From NCBI GenBank assembly GCA_900542835.1, contig UQPB01000041.1:1-27785 (forward strand): 27,785 nucleotides of DNA, written 5' to 3'. The notes beneath the pieces were generated by a model. That model saw only the letters and a list, made by a program, of their open reading frames with translations. It was not told where the DNA came from and made no database searches. This DNA comes from an uncultured Pelosinus sp. GTDB taxonomy: Bacteria; Bacillota; Negativicutes; Sporomusales; Acetonemataceae. Position numbers and translations under genes: made by a program. Shown one piece after another: positions 23,920-27,785 of this stretch (position 1 is the stretch's first letter; every line of letters starts with the position of its first letter).

Positions 23920-24639
23920 TTATCCGCGAGCCGGCGGATCGTCCAGCCGGGTTGCGCCGGCCTGTGCCTCCAGCATACAGCCCTGGCCGCGCACCGTACG
24001 GATCAAATCGGCCTGCGGCCCCAGCTTACGGCGCAAACGGTAAATCAGGGTATTAATTTCATCCATATTCACATCAGGCGCTGAATCGTCAGGCAACAGC
24101 GGCCGTTCGCTCCATACCACCCGTTTGATGACATCATAACTGACAAGCCTTCCCGCCTGGCAGTACAGCAGCCAGAGGAATTCCCATTCTTTAGCGGAAA
24201 TTGCAATATTCTCACCGCCAGCGCGGCATTCCCGCCGCGCCTCGTCAAGCAATAGTGCTCCGGCCGGAGGCCGGGTGCTCAATACCCGGCCCAATTCCAT
24301 CGTCTCATCCCAGGCAGTCGAAGCCGCAAACCGGAAGTCAACCGCGCCTTTAGCCAAGGTCACCGCATCGCCGTCAGTCAGCAGCCGGCGGCCGGCAGTC
24401 AGTTGGGCGCCATTGACAGCCGTTCCATGCTTGCTGCCAAGGTCGCTGATAAACATGCCCTCCGGCTCCCGCTGCAGCAGGCAATGACGCCGCGACACCA
24501 GAAAATTATCAAAGGCGATATCCGGCTGAAAGGATTCGCTTTTGCGGCCTAAAATGATTTTGTCATTTATCAAATTGATCCGGCTGCCACGCAGATATGG
24601 CTCACCTTCGCCAATAACAAGCCACGTCAACGTTTGCAT
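23920..24639 (-). CDS. FHA-domain plus winged-helix transcriptional regulator
   Basis: 239 residues. ATG 24639 with AAGGAGAGG is preferred over an in-frame ATG at 24675. Residues about 20-100 are an FHA phosphothreonine-binding domain: GRKSE (31-35), SRRH (49-52) and a GTAVNG loop (72-77). Residues about 128-222 form an OmpR-type winged-helix DNA-binding domain (ISAKEWEFLWLLYCQAG, DEINTLIYRLRRKLG, IRTVRGQGCML). There is no receiver domain, so DNA binding may be controlled by Ser/Thr phosphorylation rather than by a histidine kinase. Lying 38 nt after the MATE gene and before an ABC exporter, it probably regulates one or both. Confidence 0.88.
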   Translation of the reverse strand: MQTLTWLVIGEGEPYLRGSRINLINDKIILGRKSESFQPDIAFDNFLVSRRHCLLQREPEGMFISDLGSKHGTAVNGAQLTAGRRLLTDGDAVTLAKGAVDFRFAASTAWDETMELGRVLSTRPPAGALLLDEARRECRAGGENIAISAKEWEFLWLLYCQAGRLVSYDVIKRVVWSERPLLPDDSAPDVNMDEINTLIYRLRRKLGPQADLIRTVRGQGCMLEAQAGATRLDDPPARG

Positions 24640-24677
24640 AATCAACCTCTCCTTCATCCCTTTTCGGGTTTGCACAT

Positions 24678-26024
24678 CTACATCCGCTGCGCCGTTTGCA
24701 GTGCCCGCAGCTCCCGCCAGAGGAATACGCCGGTTAAAACGGCGGAAGCCAGATCGGAGGTGGGACCGGCCAGCCAGATGCCAGTCAGTCCAAACAGCTG
24801 CGGCAGCAGCAGAATCATTGGAATCAGCATAAATACCTGGCGTGACAGAGTAAACAAAAGCGCGTATTTTGCCTTGCCGACAGCCTGAAAATATTGTGCC
24901 GCAATCGCCTGAAAGCCGATTACAGGCAGCAAGCTCAGCATAAGCCGCAAGCCCTGCCCGCTCAGCGCGACCAGCTGCGGATTGCCGTTAAACAGGCTGA
25001 CAATCTGATAAGGAAATGTCTGTACCAGTAAAAAACCGATCAGCGACAGGCCACTGGCGGCATAAATCGCCTTCTTGACCGTCTCCAGCACGCGGTCATG
25101 CTGTCTGGCGCCATAATTGAAGCCGATAATCGGCTGCGCTCCCTGACTGATGCCAAAAATCGGCATCAGCATCAGCATTGTCACCCGGTTGACAATCCCC
25201 ATGGCAGCCACAGCCAGATCGCCGCCATAGCGAAGCAGGCTGAAATTATAGATAACGGTAACAATGCTTGCCGCTAGTTGCATAAAAAACGGCGACATGC
25301 CAATCGCAATGATATCGTTGATGATCCGCCGGTCAGGCCGCAAATTCCGCAGCCGGAACTTGAGCACGCTGGCTTTGCTGAAAAAATGGCTGATTACCCA
25401 GACGGCGGTAACCAACTGGGAAATCACCGTTGCCAGCGCCGATCCGGCGATCCCCAATTTCAAGCCGAATAGCAGCAGCGGATTTAAAATTGTGTTCAAC
25501 ACCGCGGCGATCAGCATTGTCGCCATCGCCAGGCGCGGATTGCCCTCAGCCCTGATAATGTTATTAATACCAAAGCCGACATGCATAAAGACATTGCCGG
25601 CCAAAATAATACCGGTAAATGTCCGCGCATACGGCAGCACGTCCGACTCGGCGCCAAGAGCGACCAGCAGTGGATCCAGCCAGATCAGGCCAATAGCTGA
25701 CAGCAGCAGTGACAGCGAGACGATCAGCGTCAGGGCATTGCCCAGAATCTGCTCCGCCGCCGCCTGGTCTCGCTCGCCAAGCCGTATTGAAACCATGGTT
25801 GAAGCGCCAATGCCGACCAGCATGCCGAAAGCAAGCATCACCAGCATCACCGGAAAGGCGATGGTTACAGCGGTCAGGCCTATCTCACCCACGCCCTGAC
25901 CGACAAAAATACTATCGACAACATTGTATAGGGCATTAACCAGCATGCCCACAATCGCCGGCAGGGAAAATCGCCACAAAAGCTGTCCCACCGGCAGCCG
26001 GCCTAAGGTCTGCGTTGCATCCAT
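24678..26024 (-). CDS. MATE-family multidrug efflux transporter
   Basis: 448 residues. ATG 26024 is preceded by GGAGG at 6 nt; a TTG four codons earlier overlaps that site. Twelve membrane helices in two six-helix halves. Typical MATE stretches include LPAIVGMLVNALYNVVDSIFVGQGVGEIGLTAVTIAFP near the N-terminus, and MPIFGISQGAQPIIGFNYGARQHDRVLETVK near the middle. It exports cationic compounds or antimicrobials using a Na+ or H+ gradient. It starts a co-directional run with the FHA regulator and the ABC exporter, and lies 72 nt after peptidase T with no terminator between. Confidence 0.93.
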   Translation of the reverse strand: MDATQTLGRLPVGQLLWRFSLPAIVGMLVNALYNVVDSIFVGQGVGEIGLTAVTIAFPVMLVMLAFGMLVGIGASTMVSIRLGERDQAAAEQILGNALTLIVSLSLLLSAIGLIWLDPLLVALGAESDVLPYARTFTGIILAGNVFMHVGFGINNIIRAEGNPRLAMATMLIAAVLNTILNPLLLFGLKLGIAGSALATVISQLVTAVWVISHFFSKASVLKFRLRNLRPDRRIINDIIAIGMSPFFMQLAASIVTVIYNFSLLRYGGDLAVAAMGIVNRVTMLMLMPIFGISQGAQPIIGFNYGARQHDRVLETVKKAIYAASGLSLIGFLLVQTFPYQIVSLFNGNPQLVALSGQGLRLMLSLLPVIGFQAIAAQYFQAVGKAKYALLFTLSRQVFMLIPMILLLPQLFGLTGIWLAGPTSDLASAVLTGVFLWRELRALQTAQRM

Positions 26025-26096
26025 TATTACCTCCAAAAGTGTCCGGTACTACTATCCAATGCGGCAAAGACTGTATGCAGCGCAGGCATTACGCTC

Positions 26097-27353
26097 TCAG
26101 CGGCCGGCTTCGGATTGTTCCAGGTGTTGTTGGCTATGCAGGGCGATAATCTGTAGAATCGTCGCCACCGCTTTTTGCATTGACGGCACGGGGATATATT
26201 CATACTTGCCATGAAAATTATGGCCGCCGCTGAACAGATTCGGACACGGCAGCCCCATGTACGACAGTTTGGCGCCGTCAGTGCCGCCACGGACCGGCTG
26301 AATCAGCGGCGTGATTCCTACCGCCTCCATCGCCTCCCGGGCCAGTTCAACAATTTGATAAACCGGCTCAATTTTAGCACGCATATTGTAGTATTGATCC
26401 TGCAGCAGCGGGCTTACTGTTCCCGCCCCGTATTTATCGTTAAGATAGGAGCAAATCGTTTCCAGCCGCCGTTTGCGGGCGGCAAATCCGGCCTGATCAT
26501 GATCGCGAATGATATAGTTCATGGCCGCGTCTTCCACTGTTCCCTGCAAACAGTTGAGGTGATAAAAGCCTTCATATCCCTCCGTATGGGCCGGCGTCTC
26601 AGCCGCTGGCAGCATTGCCTGCAGTTCCATCGCAATATGCAGGGCGTTCAGCATCAGGTTTTTTGCCGTGCCCGGATGGACATTGCGGCCTTGAATACGA
26701 ATTTTTGCCTGAGCGGCATTGAAGGTTTCATACTCCAGTTCGCCCAGTGCGCCCCCATCCACTGTATAGGCAAATTCGGCGCCAAACCGGCCGGTATTAA
26801 AGCGATCGGCACCGCGGCCGATTTCTTCATCAGGCGTAAAGGCCAGCCTGACTGTTCCATGGGGAATCTCCGGATGGGCCAGCAAATGGTCGACAGCTGA
26901 TACAATTTCGGCAATGCCGGCTTTGTTATCAGCTCCCAGCAGCGTTGTCCCGTCAGTGACAACCAGATCCTGCCCCACATACTGTCTGAGCGACGGAAAC
27001 TGCTGCGGCGACAGTATGATCGTCCGGTCCCGGTTCAACGCAATATCGCCGCCATCGTAGGCTTCGATGACGCGGGCGTTTACGCCGGCGCCGCTGCATT
27101 CGGGACTGGTATCAAGATGAGCTAAAAAGCCGATTACCGGTACCGGCTGACTGACATTTGCCGGCAAGGTAGCCATGACATAGCCGTTTTCGTCCATAGC
27201 TGCATCACGCAAGCCCAGCGCTTGCAGTTCCGCCACCAGATGCGCCGCCAGTTGCTTCTGTCCGGGAGTGCTGGGGCAGGTGACGGAATCACTGTCGGAG
27301 CGGGTATCAAAACGGATATAATCAAACAAGCGGCTGACCACTGTTTTTTGCAT
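26097..27353 (-). CDS. pepT: Peptidase T (tripeptide aminopeptidase)
   Basis: 418 residues. ATG 27353 with CAGGAGG upstream; a 21-residue upstream extension is not supported. A cytoplasmic M20-family metallopeptidase that removes the N-terminal residue from tripeptides. Zinc-ligand and catalytic positions are all present: H79-x-D81 (HLDTS), D142 (GADNKAG), the E176-E177 pair (TPDEEIGRG), D199 (TVDGG), and a C-terminal His in SGGHNFHGKYEYI. VRGGTDGAKLS is also typical of the family. It has its own promoter and a 68-nt leader. Confidence 0.96.
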   Translation of the reverse strand: MQKTVVSRLFDYIRFDTRSDSDSVTCPSTPGQKQLAAHLVAELQALGLRDAAMDENGYVMATLPANVSQPVPVIGFLAHLDTSPECSGAGVNARVIEAYDGGDIALNRDRTIILSPQQFPSLRQYVGQDLVVTDGTTLLGADNKAGIAEIVSAVDHLLAHPEIPHGTVRLAFTPDEEIGRGADRFNTGRFGAEFAYTVDGGALGELEYETFNAAQAKIRIQGRNVHPGTAKNLMLNALHIAMELQAMLPAAETPAHTEGYEGFYHLNCLQGTVEDAAMNYIIRDHDQAGFAARKRRLETICSYLNDKYGAGTVSPLLQDQYYNMRAKIEPVYQIVELAREAMEAVGITPLIQPVRGGTDGAKLSYMGLPCPNLFSGGHNFHGKYEYIPVPSMQKAVATILQIIALHSQQHLEQSEAGR

Positions 27354-27421
27354 AGCACTTACCTCCTGACAGCGCCATCGCCCTGGCTGTGCAGACAAAG
27401 GCGATGATCGACTCACCTTTC

Positions 27422-27451
27422 ATCATACCACTGTTACCACTGACAAAGCAA
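27422..27451 (-). promoter_or_regulatory. Probable promoter of pepT
   Basis: On the minus strand TATGAT (27427-27422) preceded by TGG is an extended -10; TTGCTT (27451-27446) lies 18 bp upstream as a modest -35. A short direct repeat GTGGTA flanks the -10. Confidence 0.5.
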
Positions 27452-27510
27452 TGCTGCGTGCAGATTCGACAGGACAATCGCTTACAAAAAAGAAAGTGTT
27501 GAAAGACGAT

Positions 27511-27609
27511 TCCACAGAGACAGGCAAGACAGCGAACTCCCGTCGCCAGGGAGGAAAAGGCACAGAACAATTCCACGAAGGACACCGAGGGTAACGGAGG
27601 ACACAGAGG
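27511..27609 (-). repeat. Dispersed CTCTGTGG-type repeat, copy C
   Basis: Read on the minus strand, it starts CCTCTGTGTCCTCCGT, contains the same GCCTTTTCCTCCCT 14-mer as copy A (27561-27548), and follows the same order of landmarks down to GTTCGCTG/CTTGCTCG. Confidence 0.75.
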
Positions 27610-27680
27610 GGGAAGAAAGTAAATGCCACCAGCGCGCTCCCAGCTTCACCGCGTTTCATCGTTCTTCGTTTTTCCCGTAT

Positions 27681-27719
27681 CCCCGGCCCTTTCCGGAAAA
27701 AGCCGTTCCGTCAGGATGA
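27681..27719 (+). repeat. Dispersed TTCCGG palindromic module, copy 2
   Basis: CCGGCCCTTTCCGGAAAAAG followed by CCGTTCCGTCAGGATGA; nearly identical to 7026-7063. Here it lies on the opposite strand from the neighbouring CTCTGTGG-type copy, whereas at 7026 both are on the plus strand. Confidence 0.75.
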
Positions 27720-27731
27720 AAAGCGGCTGGG

Positions 27732-27784
27732 CTGCGTTAAGAAGGCCCGTTGTTTGAGCGCAGCGAGTTTAGGGCCTTTAGCAG
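27732..27784. repeat. Imperfect palindromic element at the window edge
   Basis: CTGC ... AAGGCCC (27742-27748) pairs with GGGCCTT (27772-27778) ... GCAG (27781-27784). The inner 23 nt hold GTTGTTTGAGCGCAGCGAG. The arrangement suggests a hairpin-forming interspersed repeat (REP or MITE-like); it may continue outside the window. Confidence 0.5.
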
Positions 27785-27785
27785 G

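Larger units (their letters stand above)
27354..27785. other. Repeat-rich region upstream of pepT, no gene
   Basis: After the pepT promoter this stretch carries copy C of the CTCTGTGG-type repeat on the minus strand (27511-27609), copy 2 of the TTCCGG module (27681-27719), and a palindromic element at the edge (27732-27784). ORFs crossing it (for example 27322-27585 minus) are low-complexity and repeat-derived. Confidence 0.7.

Noticed and set aside
23467..24084. 205-residue plus-strand ORF across the ABC exporter and FHA regulator genes
   Set aside because: It spans two well-supported minus-strand genes and has no family features.

Overview
The window looks like chromosomal DNA from an endospore-forming member of the Firmicutes. 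A Negativicutes/Sporomusaceae-type host is my inference. It rests on a spore-surface-like collagen protein with a sigma-K-like promoter, together with a YddA/SbmA-type half-transporter ABC exporter, a family common in double-membrane bacteria. Base composition is moderately GC-rich, ribosome binding sites are mostly strong AGGAGG types, and several start codons are GTG or TTG. No rRNA, tRNA, insertion sequence, integrase or CRISPR array was seen.

Positions 1-12,420 form a putative spore-surface glycoprotein region. A collagen-like Gly-X-Y protein (BclA-like) is read leftwards from 1213 and runs off the window; the long plus-strand Ala-Pro-Val ORF in the same place is its mirror image. Divergent from it, on the plus strand, are a two-domain glycosyltransferase (1568-3805), a four-domain GT2-methyltransferase-GT4-methyltransferase fusion (3846-6839), a repeat-filled gap (6840-7362), a possible GT-A-like protein (7363-8076), and a complete, tightly coupled dTDP-L-rhamnose operon rmlB-rmlA-rmlC-rmlD (8103-11441). 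Convergent with that operon are a DNRLRE-type protein and a small unknown protein, read from a second sigma-K-like promoter. The simplest reading is that rhamnose is made, assembled into (possibly O-methylated) glycans, and put on spore-surface proteins, as described for Bacillus anthracis BclA.

Positions 12,567-16,647 concern the cell envelope. They hold a lipoprotein with a class A beta-lactamase/transpeptidase-like fold, an OmpR-type response regulator with its histidine kinase, and a divergent secreted NlpC/P60 peptidoglycan hydrolase. The hydrolase promoter overlaps an exact WalR-type direct repeat.

Positions 16,719-20,681 hold a YitT-family membrane protein, a DUF4870 membrane protein, and two divergently oriented KhtT-like (TrkA-C) proteins. 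One of these is followed by a KhtU-like CPA2 cation/proton antiporter.

Positions 20,690-27,353 are all on the minus strand: an MFS transporter, a run of MATE exporter, FHA-winged-helix regulator and YddA-type ABC exporter, and peptidase T. A family of non-coding dispersed repeats (near 7158, 13428 and 27511, with a smaller module at 7026 and 27681) and a palindromic element at the right edge fill the larger gaps.
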